From positions 1 through 64,000 of the forward strand of contig SBGX01000013.1 of assembly GCA_006226425.1 (NCBI GenBank): a DNA stretch of 64,000 nucleotides, given 5' to 3'. Shown here piece by piece: positions 10,301 through 22,300 of this stretch (position 1 is the stretch's first letter; every line of letters starts with the position of its first letter). Under the pieces are notes generated by a model. That model was given only the letters and a program-made list of their open reading frames with translations. It did no database searches and was not told the DNA's origin. The position numbers and the translations under genes were made by a program. The stretch is from Bacteroidota bacterium. Its GTDB lineage: Bacteria > Bacteroidota > Bacteroidia > Flavobacteriales_D > Crocinitomicaceae.

Positions 10301-13300
10301 GGATTTTTTCAGTTTGGGAGGTGATTCTATCAAAGCGATCCAGCTTCAGGCCCGTTTAAGGAATAAAGGAAAACGACTTGAAATCAGGGAGATTTTTCAA
10401 CAAGGAAGTATTCGCAAATTAGCTCCTTTTCTCAGAGAGGATACTCGAAACTTTAGTCAGGAAAGCATCTTCGGTCCGATTCGATTGAGTCCGATTCAAC
10501 AAAATTTCCTGGAAAATAGTGAGGTGCCCGAACATTTCAATATGGCTGTCCTGCTGGAGAAAGGAAGCATTGAACCCATTTTTTTGAAACGAGCCTGGGG
10601 CAAACTCATAGAACATCATGACCTGCTCCGAATGGCTTATAGGGAAGGTGAATCCTGGATTCAGGACCTCACTCAATTCAAGTGGGAGATTCAGTCCTTT
10701 GAGCTTCCAGCGCATGAGGAAGAAGCCTTTATTCTGAAACAAAGTCAGGAATTACAAGAGAGTTTCAGCTTTGATGGGAGTCCACTCTTTCGCATTGCTC
10801 ATTTTCAGGGGATACAACACGATTTCCTTCTCATCCTCTGTCATCATTTAATTATTGACGGCATCTCCTGGCGAATCTTGCTCGAAGATTTTTCCAGCCT
10901 CTATACGCAAATAGACAAAGCGCAAAAAGCGGTTCTTCCACTCAAAACAAGTTCTTTCAAGGACTGGACAGAAACACTTCCTGAACTTGCAAAAGAAATG
11001 GATTGGGAAGCCGAAATTCCCTATTGGGAGCAAATTCTGGACAAGCCTACTTCACTCGTTGAAAGTCAAATTGGAGAACTTTCAGAACAAGATTCTTTTG
11101 AACAGATTCATTTTGATTTGGATTTGGAACTCAGCGAATCTTTGCTCGGAAAATGCAATGAACGCTACGGTACTGAAATCAATGATTTATTGATGACAGC
11201 CCTGGCTAAATCACTTGCCAGACAAAGCAACAAAAGAACAAATACAATTTGCTTGGAGGGGCATGGCAGGGAGGAAATTGCCCCAAATCTGGATCTCAGC
11301 AGGACCATCGGGTGGTTCACCAGTACGTACCCACTCCGCCTGAATTACGATGAAAATTGGAGCATCGAACAACTCATTCTGGAAAGTCGAAAATCTCTTC
11401 GCGAAGTTCCAAACAAAGGGATTGGCTTCTCTATTTTGAAGTACTATTCCTCCAAATCGGATCGCACTGTCTTTGATCGAATCCATGAACTCCCAATTAA
11501 ATTCAATTATCTCGGACAGACAGGCCAGGAATTAAAGAATGATGATTGGCTGTTCTCCGGGATGGAAGTTGGGCAAAGTATCCACGAAAAAAACCGGGAA
11601 AAACATCGGATAGACATCACCGGAATAAGTCTTCCTGGTGGATTACATCTTAACTTTCATTTTCATAAAGGAAATTATTCCCGGGAGTGGGTGAACTCGC
11701 TAGGTAAAGAATTCGTAAAGGTACTTTCGGAAATTGCGTCACACTGTTTGCGAAATCCGAATGAATCTATTGTTCCACTACTTCTCCATGGAAGCCCTGT
11801 ACCAGCAATTGAAAAAACGGCACTCACCAGGAAATTTGCCAACGAACAAATTGAGCTGCTCTACCCACTAAGCCCGATGCAGGAAGGCTTACTTTTTCAA
11901 TCTATCCTAAACGAGCAAAGTCCGGAATATTGGGAACAAAGCATCTTTACATTACAAGGTCCGCTAGAGCCCGTTCTCCTCAGAAAGGCCTATGAAATGC
12001 TGATCGCACGGCATGACATTCTTCGAACCCGCTTTATCTACCAGGGACTGGACACTCCGATGCAGGTTCTCTTTAAGACAATGTCGCCTGAAATTAGGGA
12101 ACAAGACATCAGTCATTTAGCGGAAGACAAACAAAGCGAGCTGATTCAGGATTATCTGCATCAGGAAGCGAGTCAGCAAAGGAAATTTGAGACTGACGCA
12201 CTCATGCAGCTGACGATCTTCCGCCTGGGAGCACAGAAGCATCGCATCGTTTGGTCCAATCACCACATACTCCTAGATGGATGGTGTAAATCCATTCTAA
12301 TTCGTGAATTCATCGAGAATTACCTCGAACTGGAAAAGTCTTCCACCCCCAAAAAGGCCTCGGTCAACCCTTATCGAAATTACATTTCCTGGTTGCTTGA
12401 AAGAAATCAATTGGCTGCTTCCTACTATTGGAAAAACTACTTGGCCAATTATGAGCAAGTTGTCAAAATTCCTTTTGAGAACACCCAGAAAGAAGGTAAA
12501 GAAGCAAGCGCATATTATTTCTCTTGTGGCCAAGAACAAACTAAGGCCCTGAAAAAACTCGCTTCTGAGCAGCAAACAACCTTAAATACGTTGATTCAAA
12601 CGATTTGGGGTGTCCTTCTTCAGTTTTACAACAACACCCAGGATGTTGTTTTCGGACAGGTCGTTTCCGGCCGTCCGGCAGAAATTGAAGGCATTGAGGA
12701 AATGGTTGGCTTATTCATAAATACGATTCCCATCCGGATTAACACTACTTCGCAGCAGACTTTCCAGCAACTCGTCCAACAGGTTCAGCAGCAGTCCATT
12801 GAATCAACGGCTTACGACTATTATCCACTTCAGAAAATCGTTCAAGAGCATCCGATGGGATCAGATCTGATTCGTCAGTTATATGTTTATGAAAACGTAC
12901 CGACGGACGAACAGGAAGCCCCGTTTTCCGCAGAAGAAATACAACTCACAGATTTCGAGGCACGTGAAGAAACCAATTATGATTTATGCCTCTATGTCGT
13001 TCCTTCCGAAGAACTTGGTTTTAAACTAGCTTATAAGACGGCATGTTTCGAGCACAAACACATAGAGCAACTGGTCGCTCACTTCAAACATTTGATTGAG
13101 AAGGTATTAGAACAAGCATCTGTGTCACTGACAGAATTGAGTCCTCTGAGCAAAAAGGAAGAAACCGCAATCATCAAGCAGCTGACAGGCCCTCAAAAGG
13201 AATATCACCTTGACCATACAGTCATTGAACTCTTCCGGGAACAAGTGATAAAAACCCCAAACAAAGAGGCCATTCAATACGGGAAAGACGTCCTCACCTA

Positions 13301-16300
13301 CCGGGAACTGGAGGAACTGAGTAATCGAATGGCGGGGAGGCTCATCGAATTTGGATTGAACCGAGAGGACATTATAGCGCTGCATTTGGAGCGCTCTTTG
13401 AAGCTCATTCCGGTGATCATGGCTTGTTGGAAATCAGGCCTGGCTTATGTCCCCATAGATCCTGCCTATCCCCTGGAGCGAAAAGAGTTTATGCTTCGGG
13501 ATGCCCAGGCAAAAATCCTATTGGGAGAGAACATTCACTATTTATCAGCACAATTTGAAGGGGTTTCATTGAGTCCTGAAGAGCTTATTTCGGATCATCC
13601 GATACCAACACTAAGGTCCGGACCCCAACACCTTGCTTACGTCATTTACACGTCTGGTTCGACTGGTCAACCGAAGGGAGTTGCCATCGAACACGGTGCA
13701 TTAAGTTCTTTTCTCCAATGGGCAGGGAATGAGTTCGCTACGGATGATTTTGATACAGTGCTGGCAGCGACGAGTTACTCTTTTGACCTCTCGTTATTTG
13801 AGTTCTTTCATCCATTAACGACTGGAAAAAAGGTACAACTCCTGGATTCTCCACTCAGTTTGGCAGATGCAATTCAGCAGGATGGGAGCTTTCTACTAAA
13901 CACTGTTCCTAGTGTCATGCAAGAGCTTCTAGAACAACGTATTTCGTTACGTTCTATTAAAGCTATCAATTTAGCTGGAGAACCTATTTCACTTAAAATC
14001 AAGGAGATATTATTAAAACAACGTAAGCTGTTACGTAATTTATACGGACCTAGTGAAGATACGACCTACAGCACGATTCATTCCGTCTGCGAAATTGACG
14101 GCAGACAGCTGATTGGACTACCAATCGACAATTCTTTCGCCTTGCTTCTCAATGACCATGGACAGGTGCTTTCTCCTGGATGTATTGGAGAACTTCACCT
14201 TGGGGGCGAACAATTAGCCCGACACTATCTGCATAGAGAAGAACTCAGTCAGGAACGCTTCATAGAAAATCCAAGGAATCCTGAGCAACGCATTTACAAG
14301 ACAGGTGATCTTGCCATGCTAAACGATCAAGGTATTCTTGAATTCATGGGTAGAAAGGATGACCAGATCAAGCTTCGAGGATTACGGATTGAGTTATCCG
14401 AAATACAAACCGTACTGGAAAGACTCAGAGAAATAGAGCAGTGCATTGTTGTGTTGCACCAGGATGAATCGGAACAGCAATTGGTAGCCTATTATCGGTC
14501 GGAGGAAGAACAAGACGCAGCGAAATTAAAACAGTTTCTTGCGGACCAATTACCAGAAAGCTATTTGCCCGCATTTTTCATTCACCTGAGTGGATTTCCG
14601 CTCACCCCAAATGGAAAGGTAGACAAAAAGAGACTCCCCTCACCTACCCGAACATCAGGAAACTCATTCGAAGCCCCACGAGGAGTAATTGAAACCAGAC
14701 TGGCAGAAATCTGGAAAAAAGTCCTGAAGGTAGAACGAGTGGGCAGAAACAATCATTTCTTTGAATTGGGAGGGCATTCGCTCAAATTACTCTCGCTACT
14801 AGGATATATTGAGCAAGAGTTTACTACTGGCATTCCATTAAAAGAATTATTTGGGCACCCGGTCCTTCATCAACAAGCAGCCCTGACTCAAAAATACGGA
14901 GGAAATAAGCATCGAATCCCCCGACTCCCGGAAGCGAAGCACTATCCCCTCTCTCCTGCCCAAAATAGACTTTGGCTCCTTGATCAGGTTCAGGGAAGTT
15001 CGGAAATGTATCACATCTCTTCCTGGTATCATCTCGAAGAGACACTAGATTATGAACTCCTGAAGCAATCCATCCACCTGTTATCTATGAGACAGGAAAG
15101 TCTTCGGACATCATTCCGGATGAAAGAAGGGACTCCCGTACAGTATATCGAAGAAGAACTCGCGATCGATCTTCCACTGGAAGAATTGGAAAAGAATGAA
15201 TCCCTGGAGCATCGGATGCTGAAGTTGGAAGAACAATACGTCCATCCGGCCTTCGACCTATCGCAGGGTCCTTTGTGGAGAATTTGCCTGCTCAGAGAAC
15301 ATGATAGGAGCTTCTACTTGCTGATTGTGATGCACCACATCATCTCAGATGGTTGGTCAATGAATGTAGCTCGTGACGAGTTAACCCAGATTTATCAGCA
15401 CTTAAAATCAGGTAAGACGGTTGAACTCCCGGCACTCGAAATTCAATACCGGGACTATGCCGGATGGCAAACTGAGCAACATCAATCGGAAAATTTCAGA
15501 GAACATCAATCCTACTGGATCCAACAACTTGGTCCTAATCCGGAAGAATTCCGTTTCCCTACCGATTTCAGTGACACTACTTCCATGGAAGGAAGCAGTT
15601 ATCATTTTTCAATCGATGGGGAGCTTCAACAGCAATTAGAGGGATTCATCCGTCAACATGAACTCAGTTTGTTCATGCTTCTGTTGGGGTGCTTTCAGTT
15701 AAGTCTGGCGCGAATGTCCGGAAAATCTGAGGTGCTTGTCGGAAGCCCGGTTGCGGGGCGAAAACAACCGGAAGTGAAGGACCTGATTGGATTTTTCCTT
15801 AACACAGTCATCTTTAAAGCAAACATCAACAGGGAAGAAAGCCTGGAAAAGTTCTTTTCCCAATTGCAGCAATCCGTGTTGAATGCCATGGAGCATCAGG
15901 ATTACCCTTTCGAAGCATTGATCGATGATCTGGAATTGCAGCGTACTCCAGGAGAATTCCCTTTCACCTCTGTCTTTTTCAACCTCTTGAATCAAAATGA
16001 GGAAAAAAGACAAATCAATTTTTCTGACTCCATTCAACAACATGATCGGGCATTGAAATTTGACCTGAATCTCTATGCGAGTGAACAGGAAAATGGAATT
16101 GCCTTTCAATTGGAATTCAGACGGCATCGATTCCGGGAAGAAAGCATTCGCTTCCTGACAGAGACCTTCCGAAACATATTGAAAATAGTCGTTTCCACCC
16201 CGGAGGTGACCATTGGAGAACTTCCGGCCTTTTATCTCGAAGGGAAGAAAGAGAAAGAGGAAACGAGAAAAGAAACGGCCCCGAATCTTGTTTCCGCTTT

Positions 16301-19300
16301 TCAGGAGACACTGGCTCGATTCCCAAATGCTCCAGCGATCCGCTATCAAACAAATCAACTCAGCTACCAGGAACTTGATTTATACAGCAATGCAGTCGCC
16401 TTAGAACTAACAAAATACGGCAAAGAATATCAGCGAATTGGTATTTATCTGAATCAAAATCACCTGATTGCTCCTGCTATCCTGGGAATATTAAAGGCAG
16501 GACTCAGCTACGTTCCTTTAGATCCTGAAGCACCAAGGGATCGCATCCAATTCATGCTGGAAGATGCTGGGATCAATGTGTTAATCAGTGAAACAAGTCA
16601 TCCACTTCCAAAGGAGATCAAAGACGTTCAGGAGTTGTTTATCGATGAGATCAAGAGCTGTGAGCAAACGATCAAGACCCACATAGAACCAAAGCAAGAA
16701 GCCTATTTGCTCTATACTTCAGGAAGTACCGGTGAGCCGAAAGGAGTCGTTCAAACACATCAAAACCTACTCTATTTCATCCGACATTATATTGAATTCT
16801 GTCAAATTGATGAACACGATCGTCTGAGTGGTTTTACGAATCTCACCTACGATTCCTTTCACAAGGATTTCTTTGGGGCGCTTCTTTCGGGCGCACAATA
16901 TTTCCCGATTTCACTCCGAAAAGAACTCCCTCCTTCACAAATAAGTGATTGGATTGCAGCTCACCAGATCAGTATCGTTCACCTCACACCAAGTGTCTTC
17001 AGGATTTGGGCAGCGGCCAATGAGGGAAAACCGCTGGCTTCATCCTTGCGAATAATTAAAACGACCGGCGAAGCCACTAGCCGAAACGATTTTGAGGAGT
17101 TTAAAGCGATGACTTCCGACCATTGCCAATTCATCTGTTCCTATGGAAGTACCGAACACAGCCTGGTTGCCATTCAAGCTTATGATCATTCTTCAATTAT
17201 CTCGCATCATCTGGTGAGTCCTGGAAAACCGCTTTACGAAGTCGAAGTTCATGTGCTTGATTCGCATCAAAAAATACTGGGAGACCTTCAATTCGGGGAA
17301 ATTTATATTGAGAGTCCCTATCTAAGTCCTGGGTATCATCACCGAGAACAAGAGAATGACCGGCATTTCATTCAAATAGAAGGCAAAAAGTTGTTCCGAA
17401 GTGGAGATTTAGGGAGGATCAATGCATTTGGAGAACTTGAGATTACAGGACGACAAGACGGTCAGCTAAAAATCAATGGGATTCGCTTCCATGTTTCGGA
17501 ATTGGAGAATAAAGTCGTACAACTTCCCGGAATCGATTCCTGCGTTGTAGTAGCCGACAAAAACCATGAAATTCAGCTTGCACTCTATTATACCGGGAAG
17601 ACAACTCTGGACCCCAAAGAAATAAGGGAATATCTACGATCTTTTTTCCCGGAAAACCTGCTACCAAGCTTCTATATTCAGCTCGATGAACTCCCCCAAA
17701 ATCTACATGGAAAAACGGATCGTTCCAAGCTCCCCAAACCGGAGAATCAACATCGAATCGAGCAAGAAAATTATGTCGCCCCGGAAAACGAAACCGAAGA
17801 GATCATTTGTACACTTTGGGAAGAAATTCTGCAAATATCCCCTATTGGAGTCAAACACTCCTTACTGGACCTCGGAGTGAACTCTCTCCGTGCCATGAAA
17901 TTCGTAGCTCGTCTGGAAAGTCAGCATCAATTGAGCTTGCCGTTAAGTGCTTTGTTCCGCTTCCCAACGATTCGGGAATTGGCCAATGAGGTTCAACAAA
18001 AGGTGAGCAAGGAAATTAAAGTTTACGCCCCGCAGGCATCCTACCCTGTAACAGAAGCTCAACAGCGAATTCACGTACTTCAGGAACTGGAGCCATCAAG
18101 TTGTCATTACAACCTTCCCATGTCCTTTGTTTTGAACGGACAATTGCGACTTTCCGATCTAAAAAAAGCAGTCGCAAAGTTGGTCGAGAAACACGCGGTA
18201 TTCCGAACGAATTTTGAGCGTCTGGATGGAGAACTCAGACAGCATGTTTCTGAAAATAGTGCGATTGAGATTGAATACCTGGAAGACAATGAAAAGGACC
18301 TGTTCCTCTGCAAACAGGAGTTTGTTCGACCATTTGATCTAAAACAAGGTCACTTATTACGAATCAGGGTTCATCGCCTGAATGAGGAACGCCATTTGCT
18401 CCTCATCGATACACACCACATTATATGTGATGGAATTTCCATGCAATTACTTATTCGGGATTTATTGCTGTTTTATCAAGGAAAATCTTCACCTACCACT
18501 CCCATCCAATTTACGGACTACGCCCTTTGGCTTCAGGAAGAGGAGTCTCAATTCAGGATCAAGCAGCAGGAAGCCTACTGGCTCAAACAACTGGACGGTG
18601 AGCTTGAAAATCTTCAATTGCCCTATGACCGGGAGCGTCCGGAACTGCAATCTTTTGAAGGAAAACGACTGGAACGTGAACTCAGCCAAAAACAATATGC
18701 TGCCATTCAGTCATTCGCACAAAAGCAGCAAATGACTCCATTTATGGTACTCCTCTCCTGCTTTAAACTCGTCCTGCACAAATATTCCGGGAATCAGGAC
18801 CTTCGCGTCGGTACACCAATTGCAGGCAGAAACCAGGATGAAAGCAGTGAATTAATAGGCATGTTTGTGAATACACTCATCATCCGAAGTCAAATGGACC
18901 CATCAGTATCTTTTGATCAATTCTGTCAGGAATTGAGAAAGAACTGTGTGGAAGCTTTTGAGCATCCCCTGGTTCCCTATGAAAAACTGCTTGATGAACT
19001 AAAGGTCCAACGGGATTTGTCCAGAAACCCGCTCTTTGATGTCATGTTTGTTTTGCAGAGCCTATCTGACCAGCAAGCAGAATCAATGGATCACGGACTG
19101 AAAATCGAAGGCATTGAAGAAAATTTCGATACCAGCAAGTTTGACCTCAGTCTTCTGGTATTTGAACAAGAGCAGGGGTACCGTTATCAACTGGAGTATG
19201 CCACCGCCCTTTTCGACGAGATCACGATGATTCGTTTTTGCGATTGTTTCGATGAAGTACTGGATCAGCTGGAATATCTTGAATCGAGCGCCATTCATGC

Positions 19301-22300
19301 TATTTCAATCCTTCCTACGGAACAAAAAGAAATGCTTCTGAGTTTGGGAAAAGGTCCCGAAATCTCTTACCCTGAGTTGGATCCAGTTTCGCTTTTTCAG
19401 AAATGCGTTACAGAATACCCGGATAAAATTGCTGTGCAAAGCAACGATACTTCATTGACTTACCAGGAGCTTCATACAAGAAGTAATGGACTGGCAAACA
19501 TACTTCTTGAGCGACAGGTTGATCGTTGCGCCATTCTGATGCCCAAAACGCCAGATTTACTGGTTTCTATGGTGGCCAGTCTAAAAGCAGGTGCTTGCTT
19601 TGTTTTGATCGATCCGGAGCTTCCTCATGAACGAATCAGTTTCCAATTGAAGGACGCTGAAGTGGATTTACTACTTTCAGACCACGATCCAAAGATTTCA
19701 AGCTGTCCGCTCTATCAATTAAATCCGGCAACATATTCCAATCTTGACGAATTGACCGTTTCGGATAAAGATAATGACGCCTACATCCTTTATACTTCGG
19801 GCTCTACTGGCCAACCAAAGGGAGTTCGAATTAGCAGAGAATCACTGGGTGAAAAGATTCAGAGTGTTACTTCCTGGTATCGGTGGACAGAGCAAGTGAA
19901 TAGCATTGGGACAACCAGTATTTCCTTCGACGTGTTTATCCTGGAAGTCTTCTCGGCTATTCTGAATGGAGGAAGTATTTACTTGCCGGACAATGAAGAT
20001 CGGATGGACTTTCCGCTACTGCTCAAGAATATCAGAAACTTCAATGTTCAGGTGTTACAGGGAACGAACAGCTATTTTAAGCAACTCCTGTGGAATACAA
20101 CAATGAGTGATTGTCTGGAAAGCCCGCTCGAACACCTGATTATTGGTGGTGAAAGCCTGGAAGGAGGAGTCCTAAAACAACTTAAAGAGCGCTTCCCGGG
20201 TGCTGCCGTACATAATCACTATGGGCCAACGGAAACAACGATTGACGCCATCGTCTATTCTAATCTGCAGGATTTCGGAGAAAATATCATTGGGAAACCG
20301 CTTCCTAATGTGGAAGTACTCATTCTGGATGAAGCCGGTGAGTTAGTTCCCAGAGGAAGTCAGGGGGAAATCTGTCTGGCAGGAATATCATTGAGTCCGG
20401 GCTACCTGAACCGTGATGAGGAAAACAAACGGGCCTTTCCTCAACACCCCTTCCAGAGCAGTAAACGAATTTATCGGACCGGGGATCTTGGATCATGGAA
20501 TAACCAGGGATTGATTCGCTTCCTGGGAAGAAAAGACGAACAGGTCAAAATCAGAGGATATCGCGTTGAACTAAATGAAATCAGGCAGCAAATACTGACC
20601 GAAAGTGACTTCCAGGATTTAGTGGTAATCAACCAACAAGGAAGCTCGGGAGATCAGGAACTACATGCCTATTTGCTTGGTCCATCGACTCCTGACCTAA
20701 CTTCGCTGCTCTCAGCGCTTAGAAAAAAGTTACCCAAGTACATGATCCCCGGCAAATGGTTTTTAGTAGACCAAATTCCGTTGAATCGAAATGGGAAGGT
20801 GGATCGCCATCAACTGATCGAACAAGGGGTAGCCATTGATAACGTAAATTCAAATGACGAAAAAGAAGTTCTGAGTGAAATCGAAGATAAAATCAGGAAA
20901 GTATGGATGGAAGTACTCGAACTTCAGAACATTTCACGAACGGACCATTTCTTTGATATCGGCGGGCACTCCTTAAAAGCGACACAAATCGTTTCCAGAC
21001 TCAGAGAACTATTCAAAAAGGAAATAAGTCTCCGGGACTTCTTTCTGAATCCAGATATCCAAAGTTTGGCAGCCATTGTCGAAAACCAGGAACAAGAAAG
21101 TTTTCAGTCAATCCCACGAATTCCTGAGGCAGAAAACTATCCCCTTTCCTATCCGCAGAAAAGACTTTGGATGATCAATGAGCTCATGGAGGAAAACAGG
21201 CATGTGTACAATATGTACCACGCAGTCACGCTAAGTGGAAAACTCAATTCAGAAGCCTTGCAAAAAGCGTTTCAACGTTTGATGGAACGTCACGAATCCT
21301 TGCGGACTTATTTCAAAGCTCCTGATGGAGAACCCAGGCAGTATATTGCTTCCGAAGTTGATTTCCCGATGGAAGAACGGGATTTCAGTGCCGAAGCAAA
21401 TCCGGAAGACACAATCCGGGAAGCCTGCCTAGAAATGGCCAATGAAGCATTTGATCTGGAACAGGCTCCATTATTGAAAGGTTTGTTAGCCAAAAAGAGT
21501 GACCAAGAACACATCCTTTTCCTATCTATGCATCACATCGTTTCAGATGGTTGGTCGATGGAACTAATGTTCCGGGAAATGAGTCAGTTCTATGCCTGGG
21601 AAAGTCGTGGACTTTCACTTGATCTAAACCCACTCAAGATTCAGTACCGAGACTTTAGCGCCTACCAGCAAAATCAAACCCTGGAACGAGATGAAGCATA
21701 TTGGCTCAAACAATTGGAAGGAGACCTGGAATTGATCAAACTCCCCTATGATTTCATGAAGAACAAGGGAATGCAATCCGTGGGAGATCAGGTTGAAATA
21801 CAAATTGATGAACAACTGACAAATGCGCTCAAATTAGTTGCCAAAACTTATCAGACAAGTCTTTCTAATGTGGTATTTACCGTTTTCAACATCCTTCTGC
21901 ATCAACTGAGCGGTCAAAAAGACCTGATCGTAGGAATGACAATTGCCAATAGGAATCACCCGGATATAGAAAAGTTAATCGGTTTCTTCGTTAATTCCCT
22001 GGTGATCCGAACTGTCTTGGACGAAGATAGCGCCTTTGCCGATATCCTGGAACAGGTCAAACAGAGTACCCTGGATGCCTTTGAACATCAGAATTATCCG
22101 TATGATTTACTGGTTGAAAAACTCCAACCGGAACGTTTCTCAGATCGACAAGCACTGGTCAATGTTACCTATTCGTTCCAGAACTTAAGCGACCTTTCAC
22201 TGGAAGAAAAAATGCCAAACAATTCTGAGGTGAACAGTGATATCGAGTTGCGAAATTTCAGTCTTGGACAGAGCAATCAAACTACCAAATACGATCTTTT

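Noticed and set aside
15699-16358. 219-aa open frame on the - strand within the giant NRPS, and similar ones at 24755-25423 and 27425-27853
   Set aside because: They lie opposite conserved NRPS domains, have no recognisable motif and no promoter; they are shadows of the + strand gene.
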